A stretch of 36,481 bases of DNA, from assembly GCA_938091115.1 (NCBI GenBank), contig CALKNI010000207.1:1-36481 (forward strand), in the 5' to 3' direction. Shown here piece after piece: positions 26,001-33,039 of the stretch. A program made the position numbers and the translations under genes. Within the stretch, counting starts at the first letter, position 1; each line of letters begins with the position of its first letter. The notes beneath the pieces were generated by a model that worked only from the letters and a program-made list of their open reading frames with translations, ran no database searches and had not been told where the DNA came from. Source of the stretch: an uncultured Pirellulaceae bacterium. GTDB taxonomy: Bacteria; Planctomycetota; Planctomycetia; Pirellulales; Pirellulaceae.

Positions 26001-27329
26001 ATGACTGAAAAACAAGAATTGCAACGCCAAATCGGCGGTGTCGGCGCCGTTATGCTGGGGCTGGGATCGATTTTAGGGACAGGCGTATTTGTCAGTATCG
26101 GTATTGGGACAGGCGTTGCCGGGTCGAATATTATTTGGGCGATCGCGATCGCTGCTGCGGTTGCGATTTGTAATGGCCTGAGCAGCGCTCAACTGGCCGC
26201 CGTCCATCCGGTGAGTGGAGGCACGTACGAGTACGGTTATCGCTGGCTTTCCCCTCGAATGGGTTTTGCTGCTGGCTGGTTATTTTTGTGCGCTAAATCG
26301 GCATCGGCCGCGACTGCTGCTCTGGGATTGTCGGGTTATTTAGCCTCTTTATTCGGCCAGCGGGCGATTGGAAATGAAGGGTTGTCCTATGCCGGTAATG
26401 TATGGGGGGGGATCACTCTTCTGGTCTGCATCACGGGTGTCGTGTTAATTGGAATCCGCCGAACCACTAGAGTTAATACAGTGATCGTATGTCTCACTTT
26501 GGTTTCTTTGACGGTACTTGTTATTGCCGGTTTTGGGGTAAAAGGAGATTTTAATTTTGTGAGGACCCCGGAGCCTAAAGAGGTAGTTCAGTCAGGGCAG
26601 CAAAACGATTCGTGGTATGCACTGTTTTCTGCTGCCGCTCTGATGTTTGTCGCTTATACCGGCTACGGGCGAATTGCGACGATGGGCGAAGAGGTCGTTG
26701 ACCCCAAAAAAATTATTCCTCGGGCCATGGTTATAACTCTTGCGATTGCGATGTTGGTCTACGTTTCTGTGGCCTGGGTAGGTATTGCGACAATTGGGAC
26801 AGTTGGACTAAGTGATGCGACTGGAAAATGGGCCGCACCTCTTTTTAGGGTAGCTGAGTCGACCGGGATGAGGTGGGTTGTTGTCTTGGTAGGTGTCGGA
26901 GGGATTACTGCAATGCTCGGCGTGATGTTAAACCTGATCCTCGGGTTGTCACGTGTCGTTCTCGCTATGGCTCGTCGATCTGATCTGCCAAACTCGCTGG
27001 CTGCCATTGATCGTCGGGGAGTGCCTCTTCGAGCGACGTTGGCGGTCGCTGCGGTGATTGGTGCATTGGTCTTAATTGGTGACGTGAAACTGGCGTGGTC
27101 GTTCAGCGCGACGACTGTTTTGATTTACTACGCTCTGACCAATTTGTGCGCCATTCGTGTCGATTCTGCGGAGCGGATTTTTCCAGTAGGTTTCGCCTGG
27201 TTGGGTCTGCTTGGATGTTGCGGGTTGGTTATGTTTATCCCCTGGCAAATGCTTGTAGCGGTAGTGAGCTTAATAGCATTGGGGATGTTGATTCGGTGGT
27301 TGAGAGAATCAATTGGAAACGACCCGTAA
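26001..27329 (+). CDS. APC-family amino acid permease
   Basis: This is a 442-aa integral membrane protein of the amino acid-polyamine-organocation superfamily with about 12 helices. The first helix carries the substrate-binding glycine pattern GSILGTGVFVSIGIG, and VHPVSGGTYEYGYRWLSPRMGF matches the helix 2 region of family members. AYTGYGRIATMGEEVVDPKKIIPRAM corresponds to the conserved segment after helix 6. ATG 26001 is preferred over an in-frame TTG at 25971 because the transporter fold begins just after MTEKQELQRQ; neither has a good ribosome binding site. The transported amino acid cannot be inferred. The gene is divergent from the flavoprotein and converges on the DinB-like gene. Confidence 0.85.
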   Translation: MTEKQELQRQIGGVGAVMLGLGSILGTGVFVSIGIGTGVAGSNIIWAIAIAAAVAICNGLSSAQLAAVHPVSGGTYEYGYRWLSPRMGFAAGWLFLCAKSASAATAALGLSGYLASLFGQRAIGNEGLSYAGNVWGGITLLVCITGVVLIGIRRTTRVNTVIVCLTLVSLTVLVIAGFGVKGDFNFVRTPEPKEVVQSGQQNDSWYALFSAAALMFVAYTGYGRIATMGEEVVDPKKIIPRAMVITLAIAMLVYVSVAWVGIATIGTVGLSDATGKWAAPLFRVAESTGMRWVVVLVGVGGITAMLGVMLNLILGLSRVVLAMARRSDLPNSLAAIDRRGVPLRATLAVAAVIGALVLIGDVKLAWSFSATTVLIYYALTNLCAIRVDSAERIFPVGFAWLGLLGCCGLVMFIPWQMLVAVVSLIALGMLIRWLRESIGNDP

Positions 27330-27357
27330 TGTGGTGACTTAACTTCAGCACACTGGT

Positions 27358-27879
27358 TTACGTGTTGATTCGACGTTTGATAATTTTTAAATGGTATCGT
27401 ACGTGGCCAGCCAAAATAAAGAGATTGGCCCGAGCCGAGACAGGGTTGTCGGAGGCAATTCCCATGTTGGTCATGGAGGCGCTCGGTAAACGGTCGCAAA
27501 GCAAGCAATTAGCTTTGCGAAGATGTTCGAATTCGTCGAGGAGGTTGGCCATTGGAATGGGCGAATAGTTGACTGCGGAGACGTATTTATTTTGATCGAT
27601 TCCAGGAATTGGTGTTTCATCACCAACTGCAATCCGATTCAAGCGATGGCTGAAAATCCGTTCGCAATCAATCAAATGACCGGTTACCTGTTTCAATGTC
27701 CACGTATAGGGTTCGTGAAGGCAATTGACCTCGGAATCCGAAAGAGTGGAGAGAAGTTGTTTTAGTTCGACGGGTTGTTTGTTTAGTTCGTCGGGCAGTT
27801 TGTTCGGGTCAACAAGTGAAATGTACTTCCCATAAAATTGATGATATTCATTGGACTTGGGGGCTGAGTTGAATTCCAT
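27358..27879 (-). CDS. DinB/YfiT-like putative metalloenzyme
   Basis: This 173-aa protein starts at the ATG at 27879-27877, seven bases after GAGGA; a longer in-frame start at 27960 lacks such a site. The four-helix DinB/DUF664 pattern is visible: YTWTLKQVTGHLIDCERIFSHRLNRIA in the first half with a candidate metal His, and ILAGHVRYHLKIIKR near the C-terminus with the HxxxH pair. These three histidines usually bind a divalent metal in DinB and in mycothiol- or bacillithiol-dependent transferases. No specific reaction can be assigned. It lies 146 bases downstream of the IclR gene on the same strand. Confidence 0.75.
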   Translation of the reverse strand: MEFNSAPKSNEYHQFYGKYISLVDPNKLPDELNKQPVELKQLLSTLSDSEVNCLHEPYTWTLKQVTGHLIDCERIFSHRLNRIAVGDETPIPGIDQNKYVSAVNYSPIPMANLLDEFEHLRKANCLLCDRLPSASMTNMGIASDNPVSARANLFILAGHVRYHLKIIKRRINT

Positions 27880-28025
27880 TAAGTTATCCTCAGAATAGAC
27901 GCGCAAGGCGGCAAGGAAGGTAGTTTGGTAAGCGTTATGGGGCTGGCACGGGTGCACCAAGGACGGAGATTGGGTTGAGGAAAAATAGAGCGAACTGGAT
28001 TCACTTATTTACGAACCTCAGGTAA

Positions 28026-28940
28026 TTACTTCGATTGAGCACATCCCAGCTTTTGCATGATCCGATCCCGGCACTCCAGAAGCGGTTTCAGGTATTCATC
28101 ACGATTTGCTTTGAGACGGTAGATTGGCACGCTAATGCTGACTCCGGCTGCTGGCTGTCCATTGCGATCGAAAATACAGGTTGCAAAACACTGGATCTCA
28201 AGATCGCTTTCTTGATGGGATGTTGCATAACCATACTTGCGAATTTTTTCAAATTCGGCGAGTAACTCGTTTCGGTCAGTAATGGTGAAATCAGTCAGCC
28301 TTCGCATGTCCATCGAATCAACGACTCGAATTCGTTCTTCTTCTGATAAAAATGCGATGAGGCATTTACCAACGGCACTGGCATGACATGGGACACGAGC
28401 ACCAACGGTTGACGCAATTCTTACCGCGTGGGGCGTGTCTTTTTTGTAGATGTAGACAAGATCGTTGCTACTTCGAATTGCAAGGTGCACCGTTTCTTGG
28501 GTCTGGGCACTTAACAAACTCATTTCGGGTGCAGCGATTTTCGCTAAATCATTCTGAGCGAGCGCGCGCCCAGCTAGCTGGAGGGTTCGCGCACCAACCG
28601 CGTAGGTTTTGTTGGGCCTGAGTTCAACCATGTCTTCAGCGGCAAGCGCCTTTAACAAGCGATGAAGCGTTGGGCGAGGTAAATTGCTTTGCCGAACCAG
28701 CATCGAAATCGAAGGAGGTTGTTCGGAATCCGCAATCATTTGCAAAATCGCAATGCTCTTTGAAAAAGCCGCAGCGCCTTTGACCGCGTTTGTTGACAGA
28801 CTCGTCTTTCGTGGTTCGGTCGTCACTTTTGCAGCGCTGTCACTTAGAAGGGATGCTCCCTCGTCAGCGGTTGGAATGCCGGTGAATTGACTAATTGTGT
28901 TACTGGTCTCAGTCTCTTTGATTTGCGATGTTGGGCTCAT
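28026..28940 (-). CDS. IclR-family transcriptional regulator
   Basis: This 304-aa protein has an unusually long polar N-terminus of about 50 residues. A winged helix-turn-helix follows (FSKSIAILQMIADSEQ, SISMLVRQSNLPRPTLHRLL, LRPNKTYAVG). The IclR effector-binding domain comes next (ETVHLAIRSSNDLVYIYKKD, ASAVGKCLIAFLSEEE, YATSHQESDLEIQCFATCIF, AGVSISVPIYRL). Members bind small metabolites and regulate catabolic operons, often autoregulating. The obvious candidate targets are the divergent region at 28941-29220 and its own promoter. The ligand is unknown. Confidence 0.93.
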   Translation of the reverse strand: MSPTSQIKETETSNTISQFTGIPTADEGASLLSDSAAKVTTEPRKTSLSTNAVKGAAAFSKSIAILQMIADSEQPPSISMLVRQSNLPRPTLHRLLKALAAEDMVELRPNKTYAVGARTLQLAGRALAQNDLAKIAAPEMSLLSAQTQETVHLAIRSSNDLVYIYKKDTPHAVRIASTVGARVPCHASAVGKCLIAFLSEEERIRVVDSMDMRRLTDFTITDRNELLAEFEKIRKYGYATSHQESDLEIQCFATCIFDRNGQPAAGVSISVPIYRLKANRDEYLKPLLECRDRIMQKLGCAQSK

Positions 28941-28983
28941 AATTTCACTTCACAAATGTTTAATGAAAGATTGGGGAACGTTA

Positions 28984-29068
28984 GAGGGGGAAGAGTTCCA
29001 ATTCCAAGGGAGCGTAATTTTACCCCTCCGCCACCATTTGAACAACAGTTCAGATGGTGGAGTTTTTT
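28984..29068 (+). ncRNA. Structured RNA ending in a strong intrinsic terminator (candidate leader or small RNA)
   Basis: GAGGGG (28984-28989) can pair with CCCCTC (29023-29028). Directly beside it CCACCATTTGAAC (29031-29043) pairs with GTTCAGATGGTGG (29048-29060) through 13 base pairs with one G-U and an AACA loop, followed by AG and six T (29063-29068). This is a textbook plus-strand terminator 150 bases before the M1 peptidase start, with no annotated plus-strand gene before it. It may be a small RNA or an attenuating leader. A 53-codon ATG frame (28957-29118) also crosses it. Confidence 0.45.
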
Positions 29069-29220
29069 GGTTTTTAGCCAATTCCGCTTCTACGGGCATA
29101 ATTGGGCTAGTTTTTAGGTAGCAATCAGGCGGATCGCTATTTGCGGGGAGGGATATTGGAGGCGTGGGCGTTACAATTGGAGTGTTAAAGGAATCTGAAT
29201 CCATTCTCACGGATATTTTC

Positions 29221-30906
29221 ATGCTTGTTTGTAGATTTTTGCTTTTGATGCTGTTTCTAAATTTGTTTCCTTCATCCGTTCTGTCACAAACGGAAACGGC
29301 TGACCAGCGCGCGGTCGAGCTCCGGGGTACGGTGACTCCCGAGCGGGCCTGGTGGGATCTTCAACGTTACGACTTAAAAATTGAGGTGGATCCTGACGAG
29401 AGAACGATTGTTGGCACCAATGAAATAACATTCGTTCCGACCAGGTTGGGCAAACGACTCCAAATTGATTTGCAGGCGCCGCTAGAGATCGAATGGTTCA
29501 AAGCGGGTGAGCGAGAGCTGAAGTTTGTTCGAGAGGGCAATGCGTACTTCGTTGAATTTGGTAACGATCTGAATGTCGGTACTGTCAGTTCAATTACCGT
29601 TAAATACAGTGGGACGCCAATGGTGGCCGAGAATCCTCCGTGGAGCGGTGGCGTATCGTGGCAGAGAGATAAAAACGGATTTCATTTTATTGCGACGTCC
29701 TGCCAGGGGATTGGTGCGAGTGTTTGGTGGCCTAATAAGGATCATGGATATGACGAACCGGACCGGGGAATGTCGATTCAGATAACTGTTCCCGAGGATT
29801 TAGTGGCCGTTTCAAACGGTCGGCTGAAAAAGAAGTTGCACAATCAAAAAAATCGGACTCGAACGTTTTTGTGGGAGGTTACTAACCCCATTAATAACTA
29901 CGGTGTGAACATGAATATCGGAAACTATGTCAACTTTTCAGAAACCTTTTCTGGTGAAGGAGGTGATTTGGATGTTGATTATTGGGTTCTCGATCATCAG
30001 CGCGAAACAGCTAAGAAGCACTTCAAAGAAGCGCCCCGAACATTGCGAGCATTCGAACACTGGTTTGGACAATATCCTTTTTATGAAGATAGCTACAAAT
30101 TGGTAGTCGTTCCCTATTTAGGAATGGAGCATCAGAGTTCAGTGACTTACGGGAACGGATTTAAGAATGGTTATCGTGGGCGGGATCTCAGTGCAACTGG
30201 AGTTGGGTTGAAGTTTGATTTCATTATTGTTCATGAGTCGGGGCACGAGTGGTTCGGCAATAACATTTCGATGAAGGATGCGGCAGACATGTGGATCCAC
30301 GAAAGTTTTACAAATTACTCTGAGAATTTATTTGTTGAGTATCACTTCACTGAAAAAGAAGCGCAGGACTACGTCTTAGGTTGCCGGAAATTAGTTAAGA
30401 ATGACCGGCCGATCATTGGTGAATACGATGTTAATGGCCGCGGGTCGTCTGGAGACATGTATTACAAGGGTGGCAATATGCTGCATGCGATTCGCCACAC
30501 AATTAATGACGACAAAAAATGGCGTAGTATTCTGCGAGGGCTCAATAAGAAATTTTGGCATCAAACCGTGGGAACCAGAGAGATTGAGTCATACATTAGT
30601 CAGGAGTCAGGTATCGACTTTGATTTGTTTTTTGACCAATATCTCCGAACTACAAAAATTCCTGTTTTGAATTATCAAGTTGATGGAAATCGTCTTGACT
30701 ATCAGTATCAGAATGTTGTGCCGGGATACGATTATCCACTTCGGGTTCAGATAAACGGTGAGGTCGTCTCAATCAGACCAACAGAGGAACTGCAGACATT
30801 GCTTAAAGACGAAGCGATTAAGACTTTCGAGGTTGATCGAAACTTCTTCGTTGATTCAAAAAACGCTGAGAGAAATTCTTCGCCCAACATCAAAGAGACC
30901 TACTGA
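29221..30906 (+). CDS. Secreted M1-family zinc metallopeptidase
   Basis: From the ATG at 29221 the product is 561 aa and begins with a signal peptide (LVCRFLLLMLFLNLFPSSVLSQ); an in-frame GTG at 29164 would put 19 residues ahead of it. The M1 N-terminal beta domain spans about residues 40-210. The exopeptidase-type motif is LGMEHQSSVTYGNG. Zinc is bound by HESGH (338-342) and Glu361, 18 residues further on, in WIHESFTNY. A downstream Tyr (MYYKGGNML region) is the likely transition-state stabiliser. It resembles short M1 enzymes of marine bacteria that release N-terminal amino acids from peptides, here probably in the periplasm. It is transcribed divergently from the IclR regulator. Confidence 0.9.
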   Translation: MLVCRFLLLMLFLNLFPSSVLSQTETADQRAVELRGTVTPERAWWDLQRYDLKIEVDPDERTIVGTNEITFVPTRLGKRLQIDLQAPLEIEWFKAGERELKFVREGNAYFVEFGNDLNVGTVSSITVKYSGTPMVAENPPWSGGVSWQRDKNGFHFIATSCQGIGASVWWPNKDHGYDEPDRGMSIQITVPEDLVAVSNGRLKKKLHNQKNRTRTFLWEVTNPINNYGVNMNIGNYVNFSETFSGEGGDLDVDYWVLDHQRETAKKHFKEAPRTLRAFEHWFGQYPFYEDSYKLVVVPYLGMEHQSSVTYGNGFKNGYRGRDLSATGVGLKFDFIIVHESGHEWFGNNISMKDAADMWIHESFTNYSENLFVEYHFTEKEAQDYVLGCRKLVKNDRPIIGEYDVNGRGSSGDMYYKGGNMLHAIRHTINDDKKWRSILRGLNKKFWHQTVGTREIESYISQESGIDFDLFFDQYLRTTKIPVLNYQVDGNRLDYQYQNVVPGYDYPLRVQINGEVVSIRPTEELQTLLKDEAIKTFEVDRNFFVDSKNAERNSSPNIKETY

Positions 30907-30923
30907 CGACAGTGCCAGCAAGT

Positions 30924-31151
30924 TTAGTTCAGAGAAGCAACCAGGGATGCATTGATACTTTGCCCTTGAGAGGTGGCGAAGTCATGGGCGGTGAGTTCGT
31001 ACAAATCGCCGACTTCGCAGTAATCTGGTTGCAGTGAGAATTCTACAAACTGGTCGGTCGATTCACCATTTAAGACTAACTCAAACACTACGTTCACGAG
31101 ACAATTTCCATCGGAAATTTCTTCGATTCGTCGGCACATGAGTTGAAGCAT
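30924..31151 (-). CDS. Small acidic hypothetical protein
   Basis: A 75-codon protein starts at the ATG at 31151-31149; the frame also extends to a TTG at 31178. It contains RRIEEISDGNCLVNVVFELV and YCEVGDLYELTAHDFATSQG, with an acidic, soluble composition and codon use similar to neighbours. No family is recognised and no signal peptide or membrane helix is seen. It converges on the M1 peptidase gene with an 17-base gap. It may be genuine but could be a chance frame. Confidence 0.45.
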   Translation of the reverse strand: MLQLMCRRIEEISDGNCLVNVVFELVLNGESTDQFVEFSLQPDYCEVGDLYELTAHDFATSQGQSINASLVASLN

Positions 31152-31296
31152 AAAATCGCTTTCAAAATGCGGTTGCAAAATTGTGAGGCAGGGTGTGGTT
31201 TGCAGATTTGCCAGTCACTTCGAAACGAAGCAGTCATTTTGGAAAAAGTTGGAAAGCGAAATGACTCAATTTAACGTTCGACATTTCGTTGTCCCG

Positions 31297-31357
31297 AATG
31301 CAATAAAAACCTTGCTCAGTTGAATAATGCAATGAAGACCATAATGCAATAAAAGCC
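31297..31357. repeat. Three imperfect 15-bp direct repeats
   Basis: AATGCAATAAAAACC (31297-31311), AATGCAATGAAGACC (31326-31340) and AATGCAATAAAAGCC (31343-31357) share the AATGCAAT core, with start-to-start distances of 29 and 17 bases. They could be binding sites for a regulator of the small minus-strand gene. No function is known. Confidence 0.5.
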
Positions 31358-31395
31358 GCAACGCGTCAAAGAAATGATTCACACAAAGAAAGTTT

Positions 31396-31425
31396 GTTAC
31401 TTTCAGTTACATTCAGTTACATTTC
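31396..31425. repeat. Tandem 10-bp repeat, three units
   Basis: GTTACTTTCA, GTTACATTCA and GTTACATTTC follow one another without spacing. The 10-base period is close to one helical turn. The array may be a protein-binding site or a simple slippage product. Confidence 0.55.
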
Positions 31426-31565
31426 TTGGGACTGCTTTCTTCTGAATGCGGGTTGGTGAGACATGTGAACAACATTCGATTTCGTCAAAAATTATTAAAT
31501 CAAATCTTAATCGCCGTTCTTTAAGTAAAGAATTCCCCGTAAAACAAGAGCCTAGGTGTCAGGTC

Positions 31566-31585
31566 AGTGCAATTGCTATTGCACT
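31566..31585. repeat. Perfect 8-bp inverted repeat
   Basis: AGTGCAAT (31566-31573) and ATTGCACT (31578-31585) are separated by TGCT. It may be a hairpin downstream of the DUF3050 gene or an operator. There is no T tract on either strand. Confidence 0.45.
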
Positions 31586-31619
31586 AAAAGGAACTTGAAT
31601 TGCAACAGCCAACGATGTT

Positions 31620-31644
31620 CAGGGGAACGAAATTCTTTCCCCTG
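31620..31644. terminator. Hairpin downstream of the DUF3050 gene
   Basis: CAGGGGAA (31620-31627) pairs perfectly with TTCCCCTG (31637-31644) across nine bases. It lies 65 bases beyond the 3' end of the leftward DUF3050 gene and could protect or end that transcript. A T tract is missing, so it is not a classical intrinsic terminator. Confidence 0.35.
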
Positions 31645-31708
31645 TAGATCTTTGGATTTCCGTCGCAGAGTTCAGTGTTGCGGTTCTAGTCAGCGGTTGG
31701 ACGCCCAA

Positions 31709-32521
31709 CTAGTTCTGCAGGCTGAATGACTGCTGGTTACTCATTCTGGCGTCCTGAATTTGCCGATGCATCCCATTCCAAAGGCAAAGACGTGCTTGTA
31801 ATGCGTCCCTCGCTGCAACTTCGACAAGGTGCCAATTGGAGGCGTTGTCGCCGCAGAAAGATTCTATCATCCGTTCCGCCATCGGCCCGTGATGTTCGGC
31901 ATCGAGTTCGATATGGCGATTCAGGTAGTAGCGGAAGTTATCGAGTTTACCGTGGTTTTGTAAATTTAGTCGTTCGACGATTTTTTCGAAAATCGCAGGG
32001 AGCAAATCTTCTCTACCGAACGTAAAGGCCGAGGCGATCCGAATGATCTGTTGTGATTCGATGGTATCGAACGTGTTGTTTAAAAACGATCGAACCGACA
32101 GAGGAACGTTGATCTGACCGGCGGCGTCACGAACGGAGACGCAACGGCGAATCAAGTTTAAGAATTCGTTGACGGAGGAAACGTCCGCGCCGCAGTCGGT
32201 CATCGATTGTAGATACAACTCAAAGTGACTACTAAAATTTCCATCCGGCGTTTCATCGCTCTCTTCACCAAGCACGATCTCGTTGATCAGTCGGATCGCT
32301 GTCCGGTTCTCAGGTGGCAACCATGGCAGCACGGGCCCGGCGAGTTGTCGCTGAAGACTCTTTAACAGCGACATGAAGTCCCAAACGGCGTAAACGTGGT
32401 GTTCCATGAAGATTTTAAGTTCACGAAGCGTGGTAATATCGTCATAAATGGGGTGGTTGATAAGTGCCGCGCGCTGAGTCTCCAGACTCGCATTGACTTT
32501 CGAAATTTTACTGACTGTCAT
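31709..32521 (-). CDS. DUF3050 protein, heme-oxygenase-like fold
   Basis: This 270-aa protein is recognised as DUF3050 from LKIFMEHHVYAVWDFMSLLK, RLINEIVLGEESDE, SHFELYLQSM, ASAFTFGREDLLPAIFEKIV and YYLNRHIELDAEHHGPMAERM. The family is all-helical and is thought to share the heme-oxygenase-like fold. The clustered Glu/His residues (MEHH, EIVLGEE, RHIELDAEHH) resemble a non-heme di-metal site of heme-oxygenase-like oxidases, but a metal or reaction is not established here. The tail MSNQQSFSLQN is polar. It stands alone on the minus strand; the 500 bases upstream contain strong hairpins. No signal peptide is seen, so it is cytoplasmic. Confidence 0.85.
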   Translation of the reverse strand: MTVSKISKVNASLETQRAALINHPIYDDITTLRELKIFMEHHVYAVWDFMSLLKSLQRQLAGPVLPWLPPENRTAIRLINEIVLGEESDETPDGNFSSHFELYLQSMTDCGADVSSVNEFLNLIRRCVSVRDAAGQINVPLSVRSFLNNTFDTIESQQIIRIASAFTFGREDLLPAIFEKIVERLNLQNHGKLDNFRYYLNRHIELDAEHHGPMAERMIESFCGDNASNWHLVEVAARDALQARLCLWNGMHRQIQDARMSNQQSFSLQN

Positions 32522-32603
32522 CGTTTAAAAGCTATAGAGAAAAAATTTTTACGTGATACTTGGAAAACCGAGATTTCGTAGTAATTATTAACTTAAATTT
32601 ACG

Positions 32604-32662
32604 GGAGGTCAGGGTGCAAAATCACGCGAAAGACCGATTTTTGTTCTTGCACCGCGACCTCC
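32604..32662 (+). repeat. Long interrupted inverted repeat
   Basis: GGAGGTC-AG-GGTGCAA (32604-32619) pairs with TTGCACC-GC-GACCTCC (32647-32662): 14 pairs around a 2x2 internal loop, with a 27-base terminal loop and TTTT following. It may be a terminator-like or regulatory RNA fold on the plus strand. The right arm's CCTCC could also sequester a ribosome binding site. Confidence 0.45.
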
Positions 32663-32765
32663 TTTTGGGGGGCAAGACGGGTTGGCGATCGAGCGAAAGT
32701 TCAGTTTAAGATCTTCAACATTTGGCTAATTCAACGTTTGGCTCGTCGCCATCTATCCTTTCCTT

Positions 32766-32802
32766 GTCGGGGTTTTCTTTTTTGGGATTTTGAGACCCCG
32801 AC
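32766..32802. repeat. Perfect inverted repeat GTCGGGGT/ACCCCGAC
   Basis: Arms 32766-32773 and 32795-32802 are perfectly complementary with a 21-base, T-rich spacer, and can be extended by T-G and T-A pairs. It is a candidate operator or leader hairpin upstream of the lipoprotein gene. Confidence 0.45.
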
Positions 32803-32983
32803 GAAAGGTCGAATGGAAATCAGGGGGGTGCTCAATCATGGGTGATGGCACTTTATGCAGAAATATAGAGAGTGCCGGTAACCATTTAACAAGAGCCAGT
32901 CGCGGTTGAGCCGCCCGAAAATCTTGATTTTTTGGAGTGGGTTAGAAAAATTCGAAATTTCTGGTGATCGACGCGGCTGTTGT

Positions 32984-32989
32984 TATACT
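32984..32989 (+). promoter_or_regulatory. Candidate -10 box of the thioredoxin-like lipoprotein gene
   Basis: TATACT lies about 50 bases before the ATG at 33040. No convincing -35 hexamer is found 16-18 bases upstream, so the sigma factor is unclear. Confidence 0.35.
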
Positions 32990-33026
32990 GCGAGGGCTGG
33001 AAATGTTGATTTTCGGCTTTTCATAC

Positions 33027-33033
33027 AGAGGGG
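33027..33033 (+). promoter_or_regulatory. Shine-Dalgarno of the thioredoxin-like lipoprotein gene
   Basis: AGAGGGG lies six bases before ATG 33040 and firmly sets that start. Confidence 0.7.
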
Positions 33034-33039
33034 TTCAAA

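Larger units (their letters stand above)
31179..31708. other. Intergenic region rich in short repeats and hairpins
   Basis: No gene is supported here. The region contains three copies of an AATGCAATRAARRCC-like element (31297-31357), three tandem copies of a GTTACWTTYM 10-mer (31396-31425) and two perfect hairpins (31566-31585 and 31620-31644). It lies upstream of the small minus-strand gene and downstream of the DUF3050 gene. Confidence 0.5.
32522..33039. other. Intergenic region between divergent genes with two long hairpins
   Basis: No gene is supported. The region carries an interrupted 16-bp inverted repeat (32604-32662) and a perfect 8-bp inverted repeat (32766-32802). Near its right end lie a TATACT box (32984-32989) and the ribosome binding site AGAGGGG (33027-33033) of the thioredoxin-like lipoprotein gene. 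Confidence 0.5.
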
